Shown here: in pieces, positions 56,982 to 64,000 of the stretch
How the letters are laid out: each line of letters starts with the position of its first letter
How positions within the stretch are numbered: the first letter of the stretch is position 1
From: Streptacidiphilus sp. PB12-B1b
GTDB taxonomy: Bacteria > Actinomycetota > Actinomycetes > Streptomycetales > Streptomycetaceae
DNA length: 64,000 nucleotides
Assembly (NCBI RefSeq): GCF_014084125.1
Contig: NZ_CP048405.1
Span: forward strand, 7,316,001-7,380,000
Reading direction: 5' to 3'
Position numbers and translations under genes: made by a program
Notes under the pieces: model-generated
What the model saw: only the letters and a program-made list of their open reading frames with translations
The model's database searches: none
Told to the model about the DNA's origin: nothing

Positions 56982-58829
56982 TCAGGGACGGGGTGTCTGG
57001 CGGGGCGCTGGGAGCAGGAAGTCGCACCACACCGCCTTGCCGCCGTCCGGGGTGCGGCGGGTGCCCCAGCTGGAGGCGATGGTGGCGATGATGGCGATGC
57101 CGCGCCCGGATTCGTCGGCGGGCGCGGCCTGGCGGCGGCGCGGGAGGTGGTCGTCGGCGTCGGTGACCTCGACCGTGAGCCGGCGGTCGGTGCGGCGCAG
57201 CCGCAGCCGCATCGGCGGGTGGCCGTGGGTGAAGGAGTTGGATACCAGCTCGCTGACGGCGAGGACGCCGAGGTCGAGCAGTTCCTCGCCGAGCCGCCAG
57301 GACGCCAGGACGCCGCTGGTGAAGGCCCGGGCGCTGGAGACCGCCTCGGCGCCGCCGAGCAGCTCGAGCGAGGCGCCGCGGAAGAGTTCGGCGGTCTCGC
57401 TGTCGCGTTCCGGCAGTTGGAAGACGAGGGCGGCGACGTCGTCGTCGTGGTCGGGGGTGACGCCCATGGCGCGGAGCAGCCGGGCGCAGATGACGTCGGG
57501 CTGGCCGGTGGCGCCGGCGAAGGTGGTGGCGAGGGCGTCCAGGCCCTCGTCGATGTCCTGGCCCCGGCGTTCCACCAGGCCGTCGGTGTAGAGGACGCCG
57601 GTGGCGCCGGTGATCAGGGAGACCGAGGCGGAGGTGTGCAGCCAGCCGCCGGTGCCCAGCGGCGGCCCGCAGGGTTCCTCCGGACGGGTGACGGAGCCGT
57701 CCGGTTCGCGGATCATCAGCGGCAGGTGTCCGGCCGAGGAGTAGGTGAGCAGTTGCTCGCTCGGGTCGTACACGGCGTAGACGCAGGTCGCAATGAGGGT
57801 GGGGTCGATTTCCGAGGCGAGGCCGTCGAGGAGTTGCAGGACTTCGTGCGGGGGCAGGTCGAGCCGGGCGTAGGCGCGGACGGCGGTGCGGAGCTGGCCC
57901 ATGACGGCGGCGGCGCGCATGCCGCGGCCCATGACGTCGCCGATGACCAGGGCGGTGCGTCCGCCGCCGAGGGTGATGACGTCGTACCAGTCGCCGCCGA
58001 CGGCGGCGTCGGGGCCGCCGGGCTGGTAGGTGGCGGCGACGCGGAGGTCGTCGGGCTGTTCGAGCTTCTGCGGGAGCAGGCTGCGCTGGAGCGTGACGGC
58101 GGCCTCGCGGTGGCGGCGCTCGCTCTCGCGGAGCCGTTCGGTGGCCTGGACCTGGTCGGTGACCTCGGCGCCGAAGACCAGGACGCCGCAGACGTCGGCG
58201 GCGTGGCTGCTGCGGCGCAGGGCGCCGAGCGGGCCGAGGGTGCTGAGCGGGCCGAGCGGCGTGCGGGCGACGGCGCCGCGTCCGTGGTGCTGGTGGGCTT
58301 CGGCGAGGGCGTCGAGCTGCCGGCCGAGGTCCTCGCTGTCGCGGACGGGGGCGCAGACGAAGGTGTAGAAGCGGGGGCGATCCGTACTGGTGGGCGAGGA
58401 GTGAGTGACCTTGCGGGCCTTGACGGTGCGCGCCCGGCCGGTGCGGAACGCCTGGTCCATCAGCGGCAACAGGCCGAGTTCGTCCAGCTCGGGCATGGCT
58501 TGGTGGGCGGGGACGCCGGTGGGCCGGGGGCCGAAGACGTCGGTGTAGGCGCGGTTGAGGTAGCCGATGCGGTGGTTGGGGCCGTAGCCGACGGCGACCA
58601 GGGCCGGCAGGTGCCCGAGGACGTCCTTGACCGTGAGGCGGTCGTGGGCGGCCGGGGCGTCCGGCTCCGGGTGCTGTTCGGGAAGGTCCATGACAGGCGG
58701 GGCGTCCGCGCTGCCCGGGGTGCCGGCGCCGCCGCGCCGTACCGGCTGCGGCGGGGCAGGCGGCTTGGGGGCGGCCGAGGCGCGTCTCTGTCCTCCGGGG
58801 AGCCGGGCGCTCCAGCGCGTGAGATTCAC
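56982..58829 (-). CDS. SpoIIE-type PP2C phosphatase with PAS and HATPase domains
   Basis: A 615-residue cytoplasmic regulator. A PAS-like sensor (about 65-235; ALVAVGYGPNHRIGYLNRAY), then the SpoIIE phosphatase with QRSLLPQKL, VGGDWYDVITL, IGDVMGRGMRAAAVM, LYTDGLVERRG and DHDDDVAALVFQL, then an RsbW-like HATPase (about 480-610) with SELVSNSFTHG and ESGRGIAIIATIASSWG. Such proteins combine an anti-sigma kinase with the opposing phosphatase in one chain. Several paralogues exist in streptomycetes and targets are mostly unknown. GTG start with AAAGG upstream. Confidence 0.92.
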   Translation of the reverse strand: MNLTRWSARLPGGQRRASAAPKPPAPPQPVRRGGAGTPGSADAPPVMDLPEQHPEPDAPAAHDRLTVKDVLGHLPALVAVGYGPNHRIGYLNRAYTDVFGPRPTGVPAHQAMPELDELGLLPLMDQAFRTGRARTVKARKVTHSSPTSTDRPRFYTFVCAPVRDSEDLGRQLDALAEAHQHHGRGAVARTPLGPLSTLGPLGALRRSSHAADVCGVLVFGAEVTDQVQATERLRESERRHREAAVTLQRSLLPQKLEQPDDLRVAATYQPGGPDAAVGGDWYDVITLGGGRTALVIGDVMGRGMRAAAVMGQLRTAVRAYARLDLPPHEVLQLLDGLASEIDPTLIATCVYAVYDPSEQLLTYSSAGHLPLMIREPDGSVTRPEEPCGPPLGTGGWLHTSASVSLITGATGVLYTDGLVERRGQDIDEGLDALATTFAGATGQPDVICARLLRAMGVTPDHDDDVAALVFQLPERDSETAELFRGASLELLGGAEAVSSARAFTSGVLASWRLGEELLDLGVLAVSELVSNSFTHGHPPMRLRLRRTDRRLTVEVTDADDHLPRRRQAAPADESGRGIAIIATIASSWGTRRTPDGGKAVWCDFLLPAPRQTPRP

Positions 58830-59020
58830 AGGGCCTTTCCTGGCAGGTCGGTCGGCACGGCTTGGTCATCTCGACGCCCCTGGGTCGGGGTGCGGTGACG
58901 GACGTTCGGACCAGTGTGGCGGAAGACTCCGCCGTGCGACATCAGGCCCGCAGCACGGACTGATCCCGATCAGCACGGTCCCCCGGCTGATTCCAGGACC
59001 GCTTTCGGCCCCCGTCCGCG

Positions 59021-60373
59021 CTATCCCCCATCGCTGTCCCGGAGTTCACGTTCGACATAGCTTTCGAACACCGCGCGGGGCTGCTCCAGGGCTCCCATGG
59101 AAACAATTTCCCGCTTCAGCAGACCGGCCAGGACCCAGTCGGCGAGGACCCGCGCCTTGCGGTCCCAGGTCGGCACCCGGCGCAGGTGCACCGCGCGGTG
59201 CAGCAGCCAGGCCGTACGGCCGTGCAGGGCCCGGCCGCGGAGCTGGGCGACGCCGTGGTGCAGGCCGAGGGAGGTGAGCGAGCCCTTCAGCTCGTGCCGG
59301 TACTCGCCGACGGGCTGCCCGCGCATTTCGGCCAGCAGGTTGTCGGCGAGCACCCGGGCCTGCCGGACGGCGTGCTGGGCGTTCTGCGCGCAGCACTCCC
59401 CCGGACGGGTGACGTCCGGCACGGCCGCGGCGTCGCCCGCCGCCCACACCCCCGGCGTGCCGAGGACGCGCAGGCTGGCGTCGCAGCGCAGCCGGCCGCG
59501 GGCGTCGACCGGCAGCCGGGTGGCCCGGAGCACCGGGTTGGCCCGCACCCCGGCCGTCCAGACGAGGGTGCGGGCGGCGAGGCGGCTGCCGTCGGAGAGC
59601 TCCACCACGCCGTCGGCGACCGACAGCAGCCGGGTGCCGAGCCGGACCTCGATGTTCCGGCCGCGCAGCTCCTCGGTGGTGCGCAGGCCGACGTCGGGCT
59701 CGGTCTCGGGCAGGATGCGCTTGCCGGCCTCGACCAGCACCCAGTGCATGTCCTCGGGCTTCAGCCCCTCGTAGTGCCGGACGGCGTAGCGGGCCATGTC
59801 CTCCAGCTCGGCGAGGGCGCCGGTGCCGGCGTAGCCGCCGCCGACGAAGACGAAGGTCAGCGCAGCCTCGCGGAGCGCCGGGTCGCGGGTGGAGGCGGCC
59901 AGGTCGAGCTGGGTGAGCACGTGGTTGCGCAGCGACACGGCCTCCTCGACGCTGCGGAAGCCGATGCCGTGCTCGGCCAGCCCGGGCACGGCGAGGATCC
60001 GGGCGATCGAGCCGGGGGCCAGGACCAGCACGTCGTAGGGCAGGCTGAGCTCCCGCGGCGGCAGTCCGGCGACGGCGGACGGGACCGTGACGGCGGCGGT
60101 GCGCGCCGGGTGGTCCAGGCCGCTGAGGCGGCCGTGCACGACCTGCACCCCGGTCAGCACCCGGCGCAGCGGGACGATCACGTGCCGGGGGTCGACCGCC
60201 CCGGCCGCGGCCTCGGCCAGCAGCGGCTGGTACGTCATGTAGGACTTGGGGTCGACCAGCGTGACCTCGGCTTCGCCCGGGTGCAGGCGCTGCTGCAGCC
60301 TCAGTGCGGTGTAGAGGCCGACATGGCCGCCGCCGACGATCAGGATACGGGTGGGTGGGGTCACCGGTGTCAC
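59021..60373 (-). CDS. ndh: Type II NADH dehydrogenase-like FAD oxidoreductase
   Basis: About 450 residues. FAD-binding ILIVGGGHVGLYTALRL at the start, second nucleotide-binding motif FVFVGGGYAGTGALAE, and TPGVWAAGDAAAVPD before the C-terminus; the tail (LLHRAVHLRRVPTWDRKARVLADWVL) carries amphipathic helices for membrane contact. It passes electrons from NADH to menaquinone without pumping. GTG 60373 is taken as start because homologues begin close to the GGGH motif; GTG 60364 and ATG 60409 are alternatives. Confidence 0.88.
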   Translation of the reverse strand: MTPVTPPTRILIVGGGHVGLYTALRLQQRLHPGEAEVTLVDPKSYMTYQPLLAEAAAGAVDPRHVIVPLRRVLTGVQVVHGRLSGLDHPARTAAVTVPSAVAGLPPRELSLPYDVLVLAPGSIARILAVPGLAEHGIGFRSVEEAVSLRNHVLTQLDLAASTRDPALREAALTFVFVGGGYAGTGALAELEDMARYAVRHYEGLKPEDMHWVLVEAGKRILPETEPDVGLRTTEELRGRNIEVRLGTRLLSVADGVVELSDGSRLAARTLVWTAGVRANPVLRATRLPVDARGRLRCDASLRVLGTPGVWAAGDAAAVPDVTRPGECCAQNAQHAVRQARVLADNLLAEMRGQPVGEYRHELKGSLTSLGLHHGVAQLRGRALHGRTAWLLHRAVHLRRVPTWDRKARVLADWVLAGLLKREIVSMGALEQPRAVFESYVERELRDSDGG

Positions 60374-60740
60374 CGCTCCATTCCGCACCCTCGGCGGCTG
60401 CTTGTACATACTCTGTGCCGGATCTGTTGGGACGGTTGTCGGGCGCGGAACGGTCGTGGCTGGTCGGGCGTCCGCAGGGCGCTCCGCTGATCTGCGCAGA
60501 CGATCCGGTCCGGCTCCGGGGCCGGTCGCGTGTGCGGATGGGCGCCTTTCGGCCGGGTGGTGTGGCCGGGCGGTGCGGCCGGATGGCGGGACGTCCTCTG
60601 TTCCGTCAGTTCCGCTCTCAACTAGGGTCAGTAAGTCTGTGAATCAATGGGCTCGGCAAGCGCCGCATGGTTCGCTACATAGAGTGTGCGTGTGGGGGCA
60701 TCGCATCAGACGGGGTGCCCACGGGGGGAGGACGATCGTC
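60374..60740. promoter_or_regulatory. Divergent intergenic region between ndh-like and TetR genes
   Basis: 367 bases. TAGAGT at 60680-60685 (plus strand) may be a -10 for the TetR gene; there is no clear -35. On the minus strand CAGAGT at 60410-60415 directly precedes ATG 60409. No regulator palindrome stands out. Confidence 0.35.
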
Positions 60741-61526
60741 ATGGTTCAGCAGGAGCAGGTTCTTTCGCATGCCGCGGAAGGCGCGATCCCGGAGCAGCGG
60801 AACGGTGTGGCCGCGCCCAGGCGCGGCACCCAGCTGCGGGTGGATGCGCGGCGCAATCTGGAGAGCGTACTGCGCGCGGCGCGCGAGGTCTTCGGCGAAC
60901 TCGGTTACGGCGCGCCGATGGAGGAGGTGGCGCGGCGGGCCGGGGTGGGCGTCGGCACGGTCTACCGGCGGTTCCCGAGCAAGGAGGTGCTGGTCCACCG
61001 GATCGCCTCGGAGGAGGTGCAGTGGCTCACCACCCAGGCGCGGGAGGCGCTCGAGGGCGATCCGCAGCCGTGGGAGGCGCTGGCCGGGTACCTGTCGCGC
61101 GCGGTGGCCAGCGGCGCGGGCCGACTGCTGCCGCCGGAGGCGTACCGGCGGGCGGAGGTGCTGGACCGGGCCTCGGGGCCGCAGACGGCGTTGCCGGACG
61201 CCGGGGGTGACGGCGCGTCGGCCTCCGGCGCGGACGTCGATCCGGCCAGCCTGGTGGAGCTTCTGGGGCTGCTGTCGCGGCTGGTGGAGCGGGCGCGGGA
61301 GGCGGGCGAGCTGCGGGCCGGGGTGAGCGTCGCCGACGTGGTGCTGGTGCTGACCGCGTCCGTGCCCGCGCAGCCGGGCGCGCCGCGCGCCGCGGGCGGC
61401 GCCGGTGGCGGGATCGGCGGCGGCGCTGACGACGACGGCGCGCACGCGGGTGTCGGCGCGGCCCCGGACGGTACCGCGGCACGGCTGCTGGGCATCCTGC
61501 TGGCGGGGCTGCGCGCGGGGGCCTAG
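60741..61526 (+). CDS. TetR family transcriptional regulator
   Basis: A 261-residue regulator. Helix-turn-helix: [47 protein letters not shown]. The effector domain is low in complexity near the end (Gly/Ala/Asp-rich insert GGAGGGIGGGADDDGA) before a final LLGILLAGLRAGA helix. GGGGGAGG lies upstream of the ATG. It is divergent from the ndh-like gene and may control it. Confidence 0.9.
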   Translation: MVQQEQVLSHAAEGAIPEQRNGVAAPRRGTQLRVDARRNLESVLRAAREVFGELGYGAPMEEVARRAGVGVGTVYRRFPSKEVLVHRIASEEVQWLTTQAREALEGDPQPWEALAGYLSRAVASGAGRLLPPEAYRRAEVLDRASGPQTALPDAGGDGASASGADVDPASLVELLGLLSRLVERAREAGELRAGVSVADVVLVLTASVPAQPGAPRAAGGAGGGIGGGADDDGAHAGVGAAPDGTAARLLGILLAGLRAGA

Positions 61527-61717
61527 CGCGCGGGGTCCTGGAACGTCGACCTGGAACGCTGGTCCGGAACGCCGACCGGGCCGCCCGGCGACATCCGCCC
61601 GGGAGTCGTACGGGCGTTCCGGTCGGCGTTCCCCGGACGAGTGGTAACTGCCGTACCGGGCAGGTGCCGTGCGTTCACCATGGGACTCTTTCGCCGTGGA
61701 TCGACACGAGGGCTGCC

Positions 61718-63685
61718 ATGCGTGACGGCGGCCAGGACGAGCGTGACTCGGGCGGCACCGGAGTGGACGACGCAGACACGGACGCGCCCGGTGCGCAGGA
61801 CCCCGGACCGGACGTCCCGCCCCCGCCCGGGCCGCAGGTGCCGACGCAGGGCGACGGGCCGGGGCCCCGGCCGGGCCGTCGGCGACGCACGGCGCAGGCT
61901 GTCGTCCCGGCCCCCGGCGGCCCGGTCGACGAGGACGAACTGCCGCCGTCGGACGCGCTGTTGGCGGCGGCCGTGCGGGCCGGCGAGGACTCCGCCTACG
62001 AGGAGCTGTACCGCAGGCACGCCGACGCCGTCCGCCGCTACGCCCGGACCTGCTGCCGGGACGCCTTCACCGCCGAGGACCTGGCGGGCGAGGTCTTCGC
62101 CCGCACCCTGCAGGCGCTGCGTGCCGGGAAGGGCCCGGACCTGGCCGTCCGCGCCTACCTGCTGACGGCGGTCCGCAACATCGCGGCCACCTGGAGCCGC
62201 AGCGACCGGCGCGAGCACCTGGTGGACGACTTCACCGCGTTCGCGGCCACCTCGCCCGCCGTGGCGGGCGTCGACGTCACCGACCCGGGCGCGGACACCT
62301 GGGCGATGGCCGAGATCGACCACTCGCTGGTGGTGCAGGCGTTCAGCCGGCTCGACGCCGACGACCGGATGCTGCTGTGGCACACCGAGGTCGAGCGGGA
62401 GCCGCCGCGCGAGGTGGCGCTGCTGATCGGCAAGACCGCCAACGCCACCGCCGTCCAGGCGAGTCGGGCGCGGGACCGGCTGGCCACCGCCTTCCTGCAG
62501 GCGCACGTCGCGGACGCGCAGGACTCGGACTGCCGGACGCACGCGGGCCGGCTGGCCGCGTTCGCCCGCGGCTCGCTGGGCAAGCGGGCCGCCACCGACG
62601 TCCGGGCGCACCTTCAGGACTGCGACCGGTGCTCGGCGGCCTACCTGGAGCTGGTGGACCTCAACCACAGCCTGCGCGAGCTGCTCCCGGTGGGTGCGCT
62701 GGTGTGGGTGGGCTCGGGCTACTTCGCGGCGGTCGCCGCCGGGCTGGCGGGCGGCGCGGCCGTCGGCGGCGCGGCGCTGGGCGCGGCGGGCGCGGCCGGT
62801 TCGACCAGCGCGGCCGGGGCCGGTGGGGCTGCTGCGGCGGGTGCCGCGGGCGCGGCCGGAGGCGGCGGGTCCGCCGGCGCGGCCGGGGGCGGGGCGGCGG
62901 CCGAGGCGCTCGGGCTGCCCGCCAAGGCGGGGATCGCGGCGGCGGTGACGGTCGTGGCCGTGGCCGGGCTGGTGTTCGCGCTCACCGGCGGCCATGCCAA
63001 GCCCGCGCCGCCCAAGCCGCGCCGGGCGGTCGCCGCGTCCGTCCCGGCGGTGGTGGCGCCGACGCCGTCGCCGTCCCCCACACCGCCCCCGCCCCCGGTG
63101 CTGCGGCCCGCGCCGGTGCCCGCGCCGCCGCGTCCAGCGGTGCGGGCGGTGCCCCGGCCGAAGCCGAAGCCCCGGCCGGTGGTGGCCCGGCCCGCGCCCA
63201 GGCCCCGGCCGAAGCCCACCCCGGCGCCGGTACCGCTCGCCGACTACTACGTGGACGCGCTCCCGTACGCCGCGCCGGGGCAGGGCCCGGCCCAGGGCCC
63301 CAGCCTGCGGGCCGACGCGGGCAGCGGGGTGTGGCAGCGGACCGGCGAGGTGCGGATCGGCGGGGTGGCCTACCCGCGCGGGATCACCATCACCGCGCCG
63401 TCGTCCACGGTGATCGACCTCAACGGCGGCTGCACCGAGTTCGACGCCTTCGCCGGGGTCGACGACATGGAGCTGGGCCTGGGCGCGGTGCGCTTCTCGG
63501 TCCTGGACGACACGACCGGCCGGACGCTGTGGCAGTCCGGCACGGTGGACGGCGACGATCCGGCCGTGTCGGTGCGGGTCGCGCTGCGCGGCGTGTCGGC
63601 GATCCGGCTGGTGACCGCGCCGGGCGACGGCTCGCTGCTGCCGGACGTCGCGGACTGGGCGGACGCCCGCTTCAGCTGCGGCTGA
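61718..63685 (+). CDS. ECF-type sigma factor fused to anti-sigma zinc finger, membrane helix and NPCBM domain
   Basis: A 655-residue multi-domain protein. Sigma region 2 (about 80-160; YEELYRRHADAVRRYAR, DLAGEVFARTL, YLLTAVRNIAATW) and region 4 (about 200-262; RLDADDRMLLWHTEVE, EVALLIGKTANATAVQASRARDRL). Then a ZAS-type zinc finger: His298-X3-Cys302-X2-Cys305 in HLQDCDRC. A Gly/Ala-rich stretch leads to one membrane helix (about 404-424), a Pro-rich spacer and an extracytoplasmic domain (about 510-655) resembling NPCBM sugar-binding modules (SLRADAGSGVWQRTGEVRIGG, YPRGITITAPSSTVIDLNGG). The sigma part would be tethered to the membrane until released. ATG 61718 with GAGGG upstream. Confidence 0.9.
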   Translation: MRDGGQDERDSGGTGVDDADTDAPGAQDPGPDVPPPPGPQVPTQGDGPGPRPGRRRRTAQAVVPAPGGPVDEDELPPSDALLAAAVRAGEDSAYEELYRRHADAVRRYARTCCRDAFTAEDLAGEVFARTLQALRAGKGPDLAVRAYLLTAVRNIAATWSRSDRREHLVDDFTAFAATSPAVAGVDVTDPGADTWAMAEIDHSLVVQAFSRLDADDRMLLWHTEVEREPPREVALLIGKTANATAVQASRARDRLATAFLQAHVADAQDSDCRTHAGRLAAFARGSLGKRAATDVRAHLQDCDRCSAAYLELVDLNHSLRELLPVGALVWVGSGYFAAVAAGLAGGAAVGGAALGAAGAAGSTSAAGAGGAAAAGAAGAAGGGGSAGAAGGGAAAEALGLPAKAGIAAAVTVVAVAGLVFALTGGHAKPAPPKPRRAVAASVPAVVAPTPSPSPTPPPPPVLRPAPVPAPPRPAVRAVPRPKPKPRPVVARPAPRPRPKPTPAPVPLADYYVDALPYAAPGQGPAQGPSLRADAGSGVWQRTGEVRIGGVAYPRGITITAPSSTVIDLNGGCTEFDAFAGVDDMELGLGAVRFSVLDDTTGRTLWQSGTVDGDDPAVSVRVALRGVSAIRLVTAPGDGSLLPDVADWADARFSCG

Positions 63686-63745
63686 GCGGGCGGCGGCTGA
63701 GCGGGCGGCGGGCTGTCGGGCGGCGCGGGGTCGGACCGCGCGGGG

Positions 63746-64000
63746 TCAGACGGCGCAGACGCCGTCGTCGCCGCAGGCGCCCGCGGCCGCTGCGGCGGGC
63801 ACGGCCTGCTCCAGCGCCTGCAGGAAGGTGGAGGTCTCCTGCGCGCCCTGCACGGCCCAGGTGCCGTCGAAGACGAACGTCGGCACCGAGGTGATGCCCA
63901 GCGCGTGCGCCCCGGCCAGCTCCGCCCGGACCTCGGCGGTGCCCTCGTCCGAGGGCAGGAACGCCTCGACCCGGGCCCGGTCCAGCCCGGCCGCCACCGC
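63746..64000 (-). CDS. DsbA/FrnE-like thioredoxin-fold protein (partial, C-terminus)
   Basis: The C-terminal 84 residues of a DsbA/FrnE-type oxidoreductase; the rest lies beyond the window. Typical features are ALGITSVPTFVFDGTWAVQGAQ (with the cis-Pro) and QALEQAVP. The catalytic CxxC would be outside the window. A terminal Cys pair, GACGDDGVCAV, is present. The start is not visible. Confidence 0.85.
   Translation of the reverse strand, partial: AVAAGLDRARVEAFLPSDEGTAEVRAELAGAHALGITSVPTFVFDGTWAVQGAQETSTFLQALEQAVPAAAAAGACGDDGVCAV

Overview
The window is about 64 kb of high-GC actinobacterial chromosome. Codon use, mycothiol genes (mshA, mshD), GlnR, Nur, the WhiG anti-sigma factor RsiG and the gene order all point to the family Streptomycetaceae (Streptomyces, Kitasatospora or Streptacidiphilus). 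I cannot fix the genus without comparing the 16S rRNA gene that lies at 54.9-56.5 kb. Most of the window matches, from memory, one conserved core segment of the Streptomyces chromosome, so most genes are housekeeping or developmental.

Layout. 0.1-5.4 kb: a receiver-PP2C phosphatase, a macrodomain protein, a methyltransferase, mshA and a YbjN-like protein. 5.4-12.9 kb: an asparaginase II with RsiG, dtd, a Nur-YgfZ coupled pair, a nitrobindin-like protein behind a 33-residue membrane peptide, a DsrE protein, and a sulfurtransferase-DUF1416 operon behind a Cys-rich leader peptide. 13.1-23.4 kb: a Pro/Gln-rich membrane protein, MoaD-like protein, alpha/beta hydrolase, GlnR, a LacI regulator, an HtrA-type protease, a two-component pair and a toxin-antitoxin remnant. 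23.5-35.3 kb: mshD, then a phosphate superlocus (ppk, CHAD, Nudix, pstSCAB, pit, DUF47) with two PHO-box-like arrays, then csoR. 35.3-39.7 kb: small conserved proteins, a lipoprotein, a berberine-bridge-type FAD oxidase and a PAP2 phosphatase. 39.9-49.0 kb: a chromosomal type-IV-secretion-like cluster. 49.1-51.2 kb: a polytopic membrane protein and an APH-like kinase. 51.3-56.9 kb: a complete rrn operon on the minus strand. 57-64 kb: a SpoIIE-type phosphatase, NDH-2, a TetR regulator, a sigma factor fused to an anti-sigma zinc finger and an extracellular NPCBM domain, and the end of a DsbA-like protein.

How the parts connect. Phosphate uptake, polyphosphate synthesis and their PhoP-type operators sit together. 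Mycothiol synthesis is represented by its first and last steps. Developmental control appears as RsiG, and possibly the two PP2C phosphatases. The secretion-like cluster has a wall hydrolase, a pilin-sized protein, VirB8-, VirB6- and VirB4-like parts and a coupling-protein homologue that lacks its ATPase motifs. No relaxase is seen.

Sequence quality. Five otherwise intact genes (13138-15500, 20302-21077, 21088-22733, 24596-26940, 42642-43945) each show one -1 frame change in a GC-rich run. Because all five lack exactly one base and include ppk, I think consensus errors are more likely than real mutations.
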